Positions 44,845 to 56,744 of a DNA stretch of 64,000 bases are shown piece after piece. Source of the DNA: Clytia hemisphaerica (lineage: Eukaryota; Cnidaria; Hydrozoa; Leptothecata; Clytiidae); contig CACVBU010000599.1 in assembly GCA_902728285.1 (NCBI GenBank), positions 496,001 through 560,000 of the forward strand, given 5' to 3'. Each line of letters opens with the position of its first letter. Position 1 is the stretch's first letter. The notes beneath the pieces were generated by a model, which saw only the letters and a program-made list of their open reading frames with translations, was not told where the DNA came from and made no database searches. The position numbers and the translations under genes are program-made.

Positions 44845-45480
44845 CTTATAAGATACACGTTGTTCATTTAAGAACATCTAAAATTTTTGTAGTCTTCGAA
44901 TGTTTTTAAGTTATTGATTTTTAAGCCTTGAAATGCTCTTATTTTCACCTTATAATTTTATAAATGTGATTACTTTGGGCAAATCACTAAAATAAACCTC
45001 GTACGCAATTTTATAAATCAAAAATAAATCAAAAATAAATCATAAATAAAAAATAAATCAGAAATGAATCAATAAATCAAAAATAAATCATAAATAAATC
45101 AATAAATTAAAAATAAATCATAAATAAATCATAAATAAACTATAAACAAATAAAATGTATTTCGAAAATAAATTGACTTTTCAAATTTTTTTAATTTTTT
45201 GACAATGATTTTAATTATCAGTTCGTTATAATTTGAAAAAAAAAATTCCATTAAATTACTCCTATTCATAAGTTAGAGATAATTCAAAAATAATTAAAAA
45301 ATAAATCATAAATAAATCATAGATAAATCAGAAATCATAAATCTCGTAAAGCATTTTTCGAGTGATTTGCCCCTCGATTACTTTTATCAATTTTCCTTAG
45401 AATTCGAATGTTTTAGATTCCGCACAGCCATAGAATTTTCTTAACTTGTTCTTAAGATTTTGGCTATCGAAAAAAGTAGA
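44845..45480. mobile_element. Snap-back MITE family A copy 5, interrupted by another element
   Basis: AAGAACATCTAAAATTTTTG at the left and TTAACTTGTTCTTAAGATTT at the right are the two halves of a family A element, separated by the 44977-45375 insertion. The order of insertion is therefore visible. Confidence 0.55.
44977..45375. mobile_element. MULE-like MITE with AAATAAATC satellite core, 9-bp TSD
   Basis: GGGCAAATCACT and AGTGATTTGCCC bound about 400 bp. The target duplication GATTACTTT is at 44968-44976 and 45376-45384. The interior is mostly AAATAAATCA/TAAATAAATC tandem units (45020-45335). Confidence 0.65.
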
Positions 45481-45881
45481 TAGAGGATTTAAGGAATCTT
45501 TTGTGCGGCGGAAGTGTGGATTAACATGTTCATGTGAGGCAGGTTTGCATTAAAGAATAGTTTCATCAAATTACTTCCGTAGAAATTCATACACTCTTTG
45601 GATTTGATTATTATTAAACATTTCTTCCTTCTCTCATCTTGTTGCTAATGAGACAGATTTCTCTTAACAATGTCGAAATGAATCTATGAAAAGATAACAT
45701 CTATCTAGCAAGAAGTACGATTAGGAAGACCATTTTCAATCAAAATAAACCCCTGATTTATTTTTCATCTCGGTCAATATTAAACCAATGCCTATACTTA
45801 ATGACTATTATACTCGTCATTTGGCTGCAGATCAGCAACTGGCAACACTGCAACTTCTCTTTTCATCTATAGTTTCCTTAA

Positions 45882-47515
45882 GGTGGGAGTCACATGAAGA
45901 ATGGAGAAAATTGAAATTTTACATTTTTCATCATAATTTTTGAAGCAGAAAAGATTTCTAAATGAAACTTTCCAGAAATGTAATATAACAATAGACAATG
46001 TGAAAAATTAAAAAAAAATTCTAAAAATAGCCAAGACGGGGGTAATATCAGCCAGGGGGTAATACACTATCAAAATACTTTGGCAGCGTTTCAGAAAAAT
46101 CTATAAAAGCTATTCCAAAAATTTTTTTTGGAAGTTGCTAGTATTTGGATAAGCTGTGGAATGAATGGATAATTTTTTCAAAATTTCATTCCAGGGGGTC
46201 TGGAACCTAAAAAATGGAAAATTTGAGTTTTAAAGTCGAAAATTGATTTTTCTAGATTTTTTCAAAAATCTAATCCATTCATTCCATAGCAAACCATAAA
46301 TGGAGCAACTGCTGAAAATTTCATGATCATAGCTCTTTCCAATCCTGAGAAAACGTTGCCAAGGTGTGCGAAAACCCCCTGAAACCTATTTTGAGAAAAC
46401 GGTCCGTAAAGTCAGAAGTAGATATATCTCTCTATTTCTCTGTAATAAATCGACCGTTTTACAAAATTCTTTCTCTGTTTGACAAAAATGGAATAAAGTT
46501 CTACTTTATATACTTTAGAAAAGGCTTTAAAATATCAAAATAGTCCAGAAATTCCAACTTATCACTTTCACGTGATGTGCGCCAATCCTTAAAATTTTGC
46601 GCCAAACTCCACGTCAACATTGATTTAAGTCATTTTAAGTGCGTTTTCACAACAATGTAATAGATCATCCTAGTATATTTTCCTCACTGATTCTGTCAGT
46701 CATAAGTTAATTTAAAGTTGATCTGTTGTGATACAAGAATCCACTTGGACATCTAGCCGTGCACGATTTCTCGTGAATGTAAATAATCCAGCCAGCTGGC
46801 CAGAGGGCGCGAAGGGAGTGTCGCAGACCTCTAATAATTCATCACACACAATTGTTAAACCAGCCTCCAGGCTTTCAATTCCCTAAACACTTGGACATCT
46901 AAATAGATACATCATTGAATATGCCTTTCATCTCTTTGTCCTTCAAAGTTTTTCGGTAGGTGTCGTCGTCAAACTATAAGTTCATATCGGAAACGTTGAG
47001 TTTGAGAATCAAGTCTTTGGTTTCACCTAACTCAAGCTTTCTTAGTTGAGAAGAATGACATTAAAGAGTAAAAAATGTCATCAGTCAATCCAACATTTCC
47101 CAATTAAAGCAGTTTTCATAGTCAAAAATACTGGCTGGCTCCAAAATTTGTATGTTTTTAAAAATATCACTTCTTTGGTTACCATCTTTGATATTAGGAA
47201 ATCCCGCGAAAAAAAGGCGGTATTGACTTAGACGCCCGAAAAGGGCGTAAAAAGATCTTTCGTTTGGTATGTCATGATCCTATGTTTAGATCAGCCATAA
47301 AGAAATCAGGCCCTAGCAACGGGTATGATTTTTCGTTGCTAAGGAAAATACTTTAGATCAGGGTCTAGAAAAAACGTTATATCTCAGGAAATATAAATGC
47401 TATGGCCTTAAAATTTTCAGGGTGCGTTCAGAAAGGGTATAGGGTCATGAAACGCGCAAAATCCCGAAATCGATATTTTTTTCACCAAATCTCAAAGCTT
47501 CATGTGACTCCCACC
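45882..47515. mobile_element. TTAA-flanked TIR element, 1634 bp
   Basis: GGTGGGAGTCACATGAAG and its exact inverse end the element, and TTAA flanks both (45878-45881 and 47516-47519). TTAA targets point to piggyBac-like elements, though the terminal bases differ from classical piggyBac. No transposase inside. Confidence 0.65.
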
Positions 47516-47740
47516 TTAACTGCGAATTGAGGCCTTATTCCTCTTAGCTCTGTTTTGAACGCTGACAAACGCGTAAAAGTAAAAACTCTCATGATTTCTC
47601 GAATGTGGCCTTCAAATTTTTTCTCGATTATCAATGCGTTTGGAGGGCATTCGAAGCGAAGCTACTTGCTAGTTTAGACCCAATCTCGAGCCCAATCCCT
47701 CTCGTTTAAACGACTTACCCCTTTTTGCAAGACTTCATCA

Positions 47741-48059
47741 CCCGGGGGGGAAAGGTACTTAGGCAAATGGAGGGTACGGTATGTGCCGCCCTTAAGGGTA
47801 CCTTTTTTGGATTTCCAAAGTCCCGCTAAGGGTCGGAAAAATCAGAAAATTAAATTTCAGTCCCTCTAAGGGTAGGAGAAATAGGAAAATTTCAACTTTT
47901 TACCCCCAGAAAGGTCGAAATTTGGTCAAATTTGTCCCGGTAAGGGTCGTAAAATTTACAAAATTTTCCTTTGTTTTCTCCTTTTTAGTCCTGGTAAGGG
48001 TCCGAGGGTCGAAAGTCGGACATCACCCTCCGTCAGCTCGCAACCCTAGTACCCCCGGG
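47741..48059. mobile_element. hAT-like MITE, 319 bp, ~8-bp TSD
   Basis: CCCGGGGGGGAAAGGTACTT at the left and CCTAGTACCCCCGGG at the right form short inverted repeats. CTTCATCA/CTTCATCG flank the element. The inside repeats TAAGGGT words. The fragment CCCGGGGGGGGGGCACTC near 3996 may be related. Confidence 0.55.
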
Positions 48060-48067
48060 CTTCATCG

Positions 48068-49196
48068 TTCCTGACACACACACAGCAAACAAACCAAGAA
48101 TGGATCACTATTACTAGAATTAAATATTCTAACTTTTTCATTGCAAACTGTACTGTAGTAGTGTCAAGTGTGATAAGTTTGGGAATCGAATCTAAAATAT
48201 TTCCTCTCCAACTCTTATAGGTCCAAAGCAAATTTTGAGTACTTCTCGGGTAAGTTATTATGGCACGTCTCAAAAAATGATTATTACCTTAATTTTTAGA
48301 TCGCATTAGTCGACAGAAAATGACTAAACAAATGACTGAATACGAAGGGTACTTTGATGAAGTTTCTAACCTGATGTGTAAAGCTGATTTTCGCGAAAAA
48401 CCGCAAAAGCTGATTATAACGTCATAATCGATGACATCATAAAAACTAAAAATTGAATTTCTCAAGAATGGTTTATCCAATTGTCTTCAAATTTTCACCA
48501 AAGATGTATCCCCCAAAGTCGATTATTTGAGAAATAATTTTTTTCAAAATTTTGATGACGTTAGCAAAAATCAGTAAAAAACGAAAAATCCTTTCTACTG
48601 GTGGTACAGTCACTTTCGGTCGGGGTTGTGGTTGGATGGCTAGACTGGCACGCCAGTCGGGCTGGAACGGTATCACGCGGGAAAAGTGAGCGTAGGAGTT
48701 AGGTAAGCGTAGGAAGAAATTTTGTCGGCGGCGAGGGCTGAAAGCCCGACTGGAGCTTTGACTGGAGCGAAACCCCAGGAAGGAAAAAACGGCTAAGCTG
48801 AAGCCCCAATCTTACAACGCCAGATTTCGGCGTTGTAGAAATGAATGAACTTTGAGAAATTCGTGAAATGAGAAATGAAAACTTCCTTCAAAGTCGCAGA
48901 TCGTGTTGTTTTGATTTTTGAGGAGGGAGTGATTGGAAAAAATAATGGCTGACTTCTAGTGGAAATTTTTATTTGAAAAGATTTTGTTTTGTTTCTTGTT
49001 TCTTATTGATGATAGTCTCTTCTTTGTGTATATGTCGCTTTTCTTCATGGTTCTCTGCATGCAAAATTCTTTGGCTCATTTTGATTGTTTTTTGTTTTGA
49101 TTTGAGAGGCAAGAGAAGATGGAAAATCTTGTAACATCAGTTATCAGAACTTGTTGACTTGTTATCTTTTCCTATTCATAACTCATTCAATTTTAG
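48068..49196. other. No confident gene; upstream region of the 49.2-kb exons
   Basis: A locally GC-richer stretch (48600-48840) has inverted CCAGTCGGGCT/AGCCCGACTGG words. Earlier exons of the gene ending at 49507 should lie here or further left, but none could be assigned. Confidence 0.3.
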
Positions 49197-49507
49197 GAAT
49201 GGAGTATTCAGATTGCAAACACTATGGACTGTGAGTTTTTTTTTTCATTTCAGCTTTCTTTTTCCTAGGTTTGCAGGTGGTAATCAAAGGGATAACCCAG
49301 GTACAGTAGCTAACAATTATTTACTGACATTCAAACACATAAGACGTTTTAATTTTCCAGGACTCACAAGTCAAAGGTTCTTTATCAAAAATATATGGTT
49401 GTTGGACTACCAGAGACTACTACACGACACTGACACAATGTCGTGTGTATTGGATGGAAGTGCTACAAACTTTTGTGAATATCTACCTGGTTATCCCTTT
49501 GTTTTGA
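49197..49507 (+). CDS. 3' end of an unrecognised protein-coding gene (three exons)
   Basis: Exons 49197-49230, 49269-49300 and 49361-49507 have good GT-AG sites, and their phases agree (0 to 1, 1 to 0, then 0). They read EWSIQIANTMDC, LQVVIKGITQ, then DSQVKGSLSKIYGCWTTRDY and on to VNIYLVIPLF and a TGA. An AATAAA follows 55 nt after the stop (49562-49567), fitting a real transcript end. The 70 residues visible are a C-terminus with a hydrophobic end; I do not recognise the family. The upstream exon must end in phase 0 and was not found. Confidence 0.5.
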
Positions 49508-49561
49508 GTTTAATACGTACTGTATCTATCCCTATGATAAAATTACACAGTTTTGAGTAGA

Positions 49562-49567
49562 AATAAA
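49562..49567 (+). terminator. Poly(A) signal for the 49.2-kb gene
   Basis: AATAAA 55 nt past the TGA at 49505-49507. Confidence 0.5.
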
Positions 49568-49979
49568 GTTATGGTAAAGCGGCACTGACAAATTTCTCCA
49601 AAAAATATTTTCTTTCAAATTATGAAATATTAAAAGTCTTCTTACATCTAAAAATGATTAAATTTTTTCGCCATGCTTATGTTCTACTCAATTCTAGTAT
49701 TTTTTCCAAAACTTATATATACTTACGTAGAGGGAAATTTAGCAGAATTTATGGAGAAAATTAAGAATTCTCAGTTTGGCAACAAAGATTTCTCAAACGT
49801 ACTGTACACATAGTACCTACTATAACTTTAAACATTTACATATTTTTAAATTGCCATATTAGTGTGGCAAGAAAACTCATTTTTTTCATTCAGCCATAAA
49901 TCTTCAAGTGTGAAGTTAATTTTATAGTACACATACTTACAATTTACAGAAAAATGGGTGATAAGTATATGTCACATGT

Positions 49980-50270
49980 TCAACAACCCATTTTTTCCAC
50001 AGCTTACTTGTTCAACAAATTCTTGTCAAATTGAATGTCGAACAAGTGGGTTGTGGAACAAATGGGTGCCAAAATGATCGACAACCCAGTTGATTGACAA
50101 TCCACTTGTTCGACAATCTATATAGTTGTTCAACAGACCAGTTGTTTGAGAGAAGAGTGTCGAACAAGTGGTCGTCGAACAACCATGTAGTCGAGCAAAT
50201 GGGTGTCGAACTAATAACTGTCAAACAACCGGTCTAACAAATGCAATACTGTCGAACAAGTGGGATTTCC
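49980..50270. repeat. Degenerate GTCGAACAAGTGG repeats in both orientations
   Basis: At least ten variants of GTCGAACAAGTGG or its inverse (CCACTTGTTCGAC) in under 300 bp, so the stretch can fold in many ways. No coding frame. Confidence 0.6.
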
Positions 50271-51316
50271 CCAAAATTATAGTTGTACGTAGATGAAAAT
50301 TTGTCAGAATTTATATTACGGTGAAAATTCAGAATTCTCAGTTCGACAACAAAAATTTCTCAAATAGGTAACTTTAATTTAAATAATTATATTAAATTGT
50401 AAAATTAGTGTGGCAAGAAAACTCCCAAAAAAATTTAGCCATAAATCTTAAAGTGTAAGGTTAATTTTTCAGCATTTTTGGTGTGACAAGAAAATTCTTC
50501 AGCACATAGCCACAGTCTATAGAAAAAGGTCAGAATTTACAATAATTCTCTTCTCATGACAAAAAAAATACTGCATTTTTCTAAAATCATGAATACGTGT
50601 ACCCAAAAACTTTTCTGTCACCATATAAACTCTGGATTTTCTATCAGAGCTATCTTATCACAGCACTAAATTCTGCAAATTTCAATTTTTCACAAATTAA
50701 ATTTGTACATGACAGAAGTTACATTTTTCATTCGACAGACTGAAATACTTAATTATAATAATACACTTATAATAATAATTATGCACCAATGTGTCTTTGT
50801 TTTGAGGTTGGAGTTTTAGTTATTCAACATATGACATCTTAACTATTAAAAGTAAGTACTTTTCTGTAAGTTTTCCATTTAATTTTCTATGTGTACGTGT
50901 AATTTTCCTGTGCTTGGCTGGTACGTTACATGCTGACAGTCAGGACAGGTTGTTTTTTTGTAGTAGTGAGTCTGTTGAAGAGGGTCGGACTGTCAGACAG
51001 CAGCCTGGCAGTAATGACATTGAGAGTGATGAGAGGGATAATCTTTGGAGTTTCTTTAAACTAACCAGGAAACGCTGTTTATTCTCACGATAACCTAAAA
51101 ATAGTTTTCAAACCGTACCAAAAAAAGCTTGAAAACCTGTGTTAGGTTATCGTGAGATATTAAAAGTGTCAGAATTATTGATTATTATGATATGTTATTA
51201 TTCTTAAAATAGTGTCAAAATTTTTTCAAAAAGGTTATTTTGTTGGGTACTTTTGAGCAGAGTTCCTGCCTGGTTAGTGTTACTGTTGTATTCATAGAAA
51301 AGAGTGTTGGAGGGGT

Positions 51317-51604
51317 TCACTTAGCCACAACGAGACTAGAGTAATCAAGTTCCTTAACAAGTAGTCTGTAAGTACTAAAATAAAAAGCAAAAAGTATTTA
51401 GGTGGAACCAAATTAGACTGTTAGAAAAAATATTTCTTACCTTGAATGAAAGAGGCTAGCAAAAAGCCCCAAAAGCACGTAACATATACCACCAACCTGC
51501 ATGAGGAAAACTGAATAATCCTTGTACACTTTTGATGATTGTAGAAAACTGAAGCTAAATTGCAAATACTTACCTTTCTAAGAATGTATGAATAACAAAA
51601 ACAA
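51317..51604 (-). CDS. 3' exons of a small predicted membrane protein (tentative)
   Basis: Minus-strand exons 51604-51574, 51496-51441 and 51365-51317 have clean acceptors and GTAAG donors. One phase-consistent reading is CFCYSYILRK, VGGICYVLLGLFASLFHS, then a split Arg and LLVKELDYSSLVVAK with TGA; the middle exon would be a transmembrane helix. A second frame (VFVIHTFLE, LVVYVTCFWGFLLASFIQ and on) is also open across the same junctions, so the true frame is uncertain. AATAAA on this strand is at 51083-51078. Family not recognised, and no upstream exon found. Confidence 0.35.
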
Positions 51605-52176
51605 CTAAAGATGTAAAAGTTTCAAAACTTGAAAGGTGGCTCGCTCCACCACCCAAAATTCAAAACAAAGTGGTCTGTCGGCTTTTCTCCCTCCAAAATT
51701 TAGGAAAGCACTCCTCCGTTCTCACAACCTCCGAAATGAAGCCGTGGCAGAATGTTCTAGTCTGTATATCAGCAGCCTCTCACCAACTTTTGCTCGCTCT
51801 CCTACGCAGCTCCTATTCTAGCAAACGCCCGCCGCCTTTATGTTCCCGCCCTCTGACATGATTAATTTACAGACTAGTTTGCTAGTCTATTGGATGGCAA
51901 AATATGAAATTTGTCACTCTTTTTTTGTCGCTTTTTATACGCACAGTCTCTTAAGTCTTACAGATTTTTATTTTCAGTCCTATGAATTTTCGCGCGCTTT
52001 TTTTGCGGACCTTTTTGTAACGATTATTTTTCGGTTCCGGATTTTTCACTGCCAAATATCACAGTCAATTTCCCCACCCACGACCACGTGCTCTGCTCCT
52101 CATCAGACAAACCAAATCAAATCATCTGTCTCTGTGATTTCCCAGTGTCTGTGATTTCCCAGGAAGAAGAGAAGGT

Positions 52177-52276
52177 ATGTCGATTCTTCGCTGTTTTATT
52201 TTTTGTTTATCTATCATCTTATACATAATTTGGGGTTCGCCATTCTATCATAGTCTTAGCTCAAGCAAGAAATACC
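52177..52276 (+). CDS. Candidate first coding exon with signal anchor (tentative)
   Basis: ATG followed by a hydrophobic run (FIFCLSIILYIIWG) and a short polar tail ends at a strong GTAAGT donor in phase 1. It would be a signal peptide or type II membrane anchor. The exon at 60203 begins in a compatible phase, but with an 8-kb gap this may be coincidence. Confidence 0.25.
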
Positions 52277-52318
52277 GTAAGTGTCAGGCTCGGGGTGAGT
52301 CGGATAGAATTGGAAGGT

Positions 52319-52531
52319 TATTTCTATTTTTGATTTGGTTGAGTTGCAGGAACGCTTTGAGCGTGTCCTGTCAGCACCTTGGACTGACAACCCAATCCCT
52401 CTCACATGGCATGGGTTTATGGGTTGACTCGGGCGAAGGTTATTCACTTGCCAAGTGAACCGCTGGGAGTGGGAATCGAACCTCAGTCATCTGTGCACGA
52501 TCAAGGTCAATAACCACTATACCACAGCGCC
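52319..52531 (-). mobile_element. tRNA-derived SINE with intact A and B boxes
   Basis: Read on the minus strand from 52531, a tRNA-like head begins GGCGCTGTGGTATAGTGG, with A box TGGTATAGTGG (52524-52514) and B box GGTTCGATTCC (52482-52472). A body of about 160 bp follows, shared with the truncated copy at 26605-26792. These boxes are the RNA polymerase III promoter. There is no cloverleaf 3' half, so it is a SINE and not a tRNA gene. Confidence 0.8.
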
Positions 52532-52742
52532 TTATGGGCAAATAACATCTTCCAGAGGAACTCTACCTTGACCTACCATTTATTGTAAATTGGTCTAATG
52601 TCGACACCCCTCTTCTAATTCCAACACCCTTTTTATCAGCTGAAATTTATAGAAAGGTTGAAACTGTTTTTCTTTGCTTAGTGGTCAGAGAGGAATTACT
52701 TTTGATTTCCCGTAGAAATTATGCGATGAACAATCCGGCATT

Positions 52743-53555
52743 CTAGACAGTGTAAAGTTCTTTATAGCCAAAATTCGGTAAAACTTTAACCGAATTCCAC
52801 AAGCTTAAGCCAAATTCAATAATTACTTTTACCGAATTAGTTAAACTTTTTCCCGAATTAGTTAAACTTTTTACCGAAGCAATTCGGTTAAACCAGGGGG
52901 GGGTCGGTAGTAAAATCTCAGACATATATGAGTAGTAAAAGGATTTTTACGAATTTTTACATACCACCACCCAGACTCTTGGAAGAGGTATTTTACTACC
53001 CTGGTAGTAAAAAGCTTTTGGGACAATTTGTCATGGAGACCACCTATTTTTTGGTTGCTTTTCGGACTGATTTTGCAAAAAGAGCTAAAAAATGATTATT
53101 TCTGTGACACATTTTTCACGTAGTGCAAAAATTAATGTTTTTCCCTTAGAATTAAAGTCTTTTTATATTGACAAAAAATTTCGAGAATTTTTTGTTTGCA
53201 GCAAACAACTTTCCAACAGAAAATTTTTTCAAATTATAAAAATTTTCAGATTTTTTAAGAAAAGTCATCCAGAAAATTAAAAGAATTACAAAAAATAGCT
53301 AAAATTTGCTAATTTTACCAGTTTTAACTACCCAGGTAGTAAAATTTTTTCAACATTTAACACATAGATACCACCCATTTTAGTATTTAACTACCCTGGG
53401 TAGTAAATTTTTTTTTCGATTTTTCGTCACACCACCACCGTAGTAAACGTCATTATGTCTGAGATTTTACTACCGACCCCCCCCTGGTTAAACAGCCAAA
53501 TTTAACCGAAACCATTTTACCGAAATTCGGTTATATTTTTGAGAAGATCCCTAAG
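52743..53555. repeat. ACCGAATTAGTTAAAC-type repeats interrupted by a hAT-like MITE
   Basis: Units such as TTTACCGAATTAGTTAAACT recur on both sides of the 52894-53486 element, which therefore inserted into an existing repeat tract. Confidence 0.55.
52894..53486. mobile_element. hAT-like MITE family C, copy 1, TSD GTTAAAC
   Basis: CAGGGGGGGGTCGGTAGTAA and its inverse bound the element (593 bp), with GTTAAAC on both sides. Inside are CTACCCAGGTAGTAAAA palindromes. A second copy is at 61236-61640. Confidence 0.7.
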
Positions 53556-55154
53556 ATATAAGCGAAAAAGGATTAATTAATCGAATACAAGGATTAAATA
53601 ATCGAATATAGGAGAATAAATAGTCGAATCATTAATCAAACTTCATAAACGAAAATTGATTATATCTTTGAGAAGATCCCTAAAGAAAGCCGCTAATTAG
53701 GACGCTGGTCGCTAAATAGGCCGCTGGCCGCTTGGCCGGTCTCTCGATCAAGAAAAAGCATCTAATAGAGGCCTTGAGCCCGTTCTTGGAAAAATTCCAT
53801 TGTGGCCGCTTCATGGCCGATCTTCTAAAATGTTAGGCCGCTTGAAACTTCACTTCGTCCGCTATGAGACCGTTCTTTTACCCGCTTTAGCCGATCGGAC
53901 TTTTGTGTACTTCAAATCGCTTGGGGAGTCACAATTGGTCAGAATTATTTTGAATTTGGACCAATTTTGGGGAAAAAGGTTTTTGCTTTTCACGCCTACT
54001 TGTCTGAAATAAGTTAGAAAATTGTTTTGGACCTACCTATAAATCAACCTGTGTTTGTTTGTTCCATTTGTCTGTTATCAACTTTTTTCGGGATTGAATC
54101 ATAGGAATTTTGTGATTTTTGGTACAAAGGTGCAAAATGGTGATTACCAAATTGTGACGGAGCCCGATTTTTTAATAAGATATTTTTTTGGGCCCAAAAA
54201 TCTTTTTGGACTTTTGAAAAATCTGTTCATTACTTTTTTCTATTTTTTCTCTATTTTTTTGTACAAGGAGGTAGAATTACAGTGTGCTAAATATGAAAAA
54301 GCTCATTTTCAGAAAAAAAAATTTTGGGGCCCAAAGATGCCCAAAAATACCCAAAAATAGGATTTTTGGACTTTGAAAAATCTGTTAATTAGTTTTTCCT
54401 AATTTTTTGTACAAAGACAGAGAATTACAGTATGCTTAATATAAAAAAGTAAATTTTTCTTAAACAAATTTCGGCACCAACTTGCAAAATTTTAAATTAT
54501 TCAATTTTTGTTTCTACATTCCCTTCATTAATCTTTTATTCGTTTTATAAACAGATAGGTCCATAAAAGTATCACTTCATGCTTTTCAATAAGACGTGCG
54601 CGATCGCGCTCGCGCTTAGTAAAACGGTCATCAATCTCGTATGGTGAGCAAAAGATTGCGCGCGTCAATTATCCTTTGATTCTATAGAAAAATATCTAAA
54701 ATTGGTTCACATGCGCAATTTCGTAAAAATTTGTCTTTGTTACATGGGTGATTCGTCGCTCTCCTACTTATTTCTTCCTGGAAAAGCCTGCACTTGTTTT
54801 TTCTTCAACAGCACAAAAAAAATTTCTTTCTAATTCTGAAAAAATTCCAAAATTATTTCACATAATCTTTTCTCGAGTTACCATTGAACCTGATTGTTTC
54901 ATTGGTATTTTTCACATCTGTGCCTAATGTCCCACCAGATTCCTATTTGTTTCTTCAAAATTGTCTAAAAGTGGCAAAAGTGCTTACATTTTTACATCTA
55001 CATCTAAATTCCAAACGATCATTTGTGTCATTTGTGTTCACAGTGGCTAAGCAAAAACGAATTTGATTTGGTTCACACAGTTTCAGTGAAAAGTGATAAA
55101 CAAAATGGAAGCTTTTGAAACGCATATAGATTTGATTTTTATTTTGCATTGATT
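53556..55154. other. Intergenic or intronic DNA, no gene recognised
   Basis: Holds TTAATCGAATA/TAAATAATCGAATA words at 53570-53640 (also near 20815 and 63880-64000), a GGCCGCT-rich patch at 53690-53850, and otherwise AT-rich sequence with no supported exon. Confidence 0.35.
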
Positions 55155-55161
55155 ATCTGTT

Positions 55162-56744
55162 CAGGGATCCCACGCCTCCTAAAATTCCTAAAAATCCTAA
55201 AATAAGTCAAAACTCCTAAAATCCTCCTAAAATTCAACAAATTGTCCTAAATTCCTAAAATGTGAAAACTTTTTCAGGCAGGGTAGCTGATTATGTTTGT
55301 ATATTTGTATAATCAGACAAGAAACTAAGATTTTTTTCTCAGTAAAGTCAAAACAAACTGGAAGTAAGCTAGCTGACCTTGAAACAACATGTTTAAAATA
55401 TATTTTTGCACTGAAATATTTAGTGCAGGGGCTTATGTATTCTCGTGTGCACATGTTTGTTAAAAGCAAACTAACTTTAGATCTGATGCCCTGACCCCTC
55501 AAGGATCAAGAAAATCTTGGGTTACAAAATTCTAACACCCCTGTTGCCATGGAAAATGACGTCATTGGTTACCATAGCAATAAATAATTAAAGTCATCAA
55601 ATTTTCGTTGTAATACTTTTTGTTCCCTGGGAGGTTTTCTCTTGAATGAGCCAAAAAAAATTTGAATTTTGACAATTTTTCATTTTTCGATGACGTTATC
55701 ATTTATGACGTCATTTTGCCTTATTTCCTTAATATATCGAGATATCTGCATTTTCAGATATATGGGGTGACCTTTTTCTTTACCAGTTTTTCATGCTCTT
55801 TCGAATGGAATAAAGATTTTTTGAATTTGATGACTTTAATTATTTATTGCTATGGTAACCAATGACGTCATTTTCCATGGCAACAGGGGTGTTAGAATTT
55901 TGTAACCCAAGATATTCTTGGTCCTTGAGTGGTCAGGGCATCAGATCAAAAGTTAGTTTGCTTTTAACAAACCTGTGCACACGAGAAGCTTTTTTGATAC
56001 ATAAGCCCCTGCACTAATTTGAAACAAAAGCCTATGTCTATTGAAAGAGTGCAGACTTTATTCAACAAAGACGGCTCAAATGTTTAAGAGCAAGGTTTGG
56101 TGGTTTGCGCCCTCATCTGTGAATTTTATACTTAAGCATAAAATGCACCCCCCTGAACTTAGGGGGGGGGGCTAAACCATTTATTGCTTGATTGGGGGCT
56201 GTATTTTTAAAAAAATACTGGGGCTAGCTTGCTAGGGGGTTGAGTGTTAAGTAATAGAACCGGGGGTAGATCGGATAGGTTACAAATATTTTAAATTATG
56301 CTAAAAATCTATGCTGTGGGGAGGGTTTTGACCCCTCTTAAAAAATTTTTGCCTGCGGTGCAATAAATTTATTAAGAATTTGCTTACAAAATTTCTATGA
56401 TACTTTGTTTTGTGAAAGTGGAGGCTAACTTTTAAGAATTTATCCAGGGGCTTTTTCCTTAGCCTCCCCCTGAAAATAACTGGGGGCCGGACTCCTCTGC
56501 ACACTATGACATAATCTTTCTTAGAACGAATAATATGATACGATATGATACTTCCTGTGGGTGATTTTTTTTGGTAGAACATTTTTCTAATGGCAGACTT
56601 CAGGTCGATTTTATAAAATTATTTCTTAAATTTTCCTAAAATCCTCCTAAAAAATTGTTAATTCTCCTTAAATTCTCCTAAAATTTGGCCAAAATCCTCC
56701 TAAAATTTGTCCTAAAATTAAGATATTCAGGCGTGGGATCCCTG
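55162..56744. mobile_element. hAT-like element, 1583 bp, TSD ATCTGTT
   Basis: CAGGGATCCCACGCCT and its perfect inverse are the ends, each followed inward by CCTAAAAT-type tandem words. ATCTGTT lies on both sides (55155-55161 and 56745-56751). No transposase; a large palindromic element is nested inside. Confidence 0.7.
55422..56015. mobile_element. Fold-back element with ~185-bp arms, nested
   Basis: Left arm (AGTGCAGGGGCTTATGTAT onwards) and right arm (ending ATACATAAGCCCCTGCACT) are inverted copies over roughly 185 bp, both including GGTTACCATAGCAATAAA or its inverse. About 220 bp separates them. It sits inside the 55162-56744 hAT-like element. Confidence 0.75.

Noticed and set aside
52472..52531. 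Functional tRNA gene
   Set aside because: Only the A and B boxes are present; no acceptor-stem partner follows, and the same body recurs in another copy without the A box.
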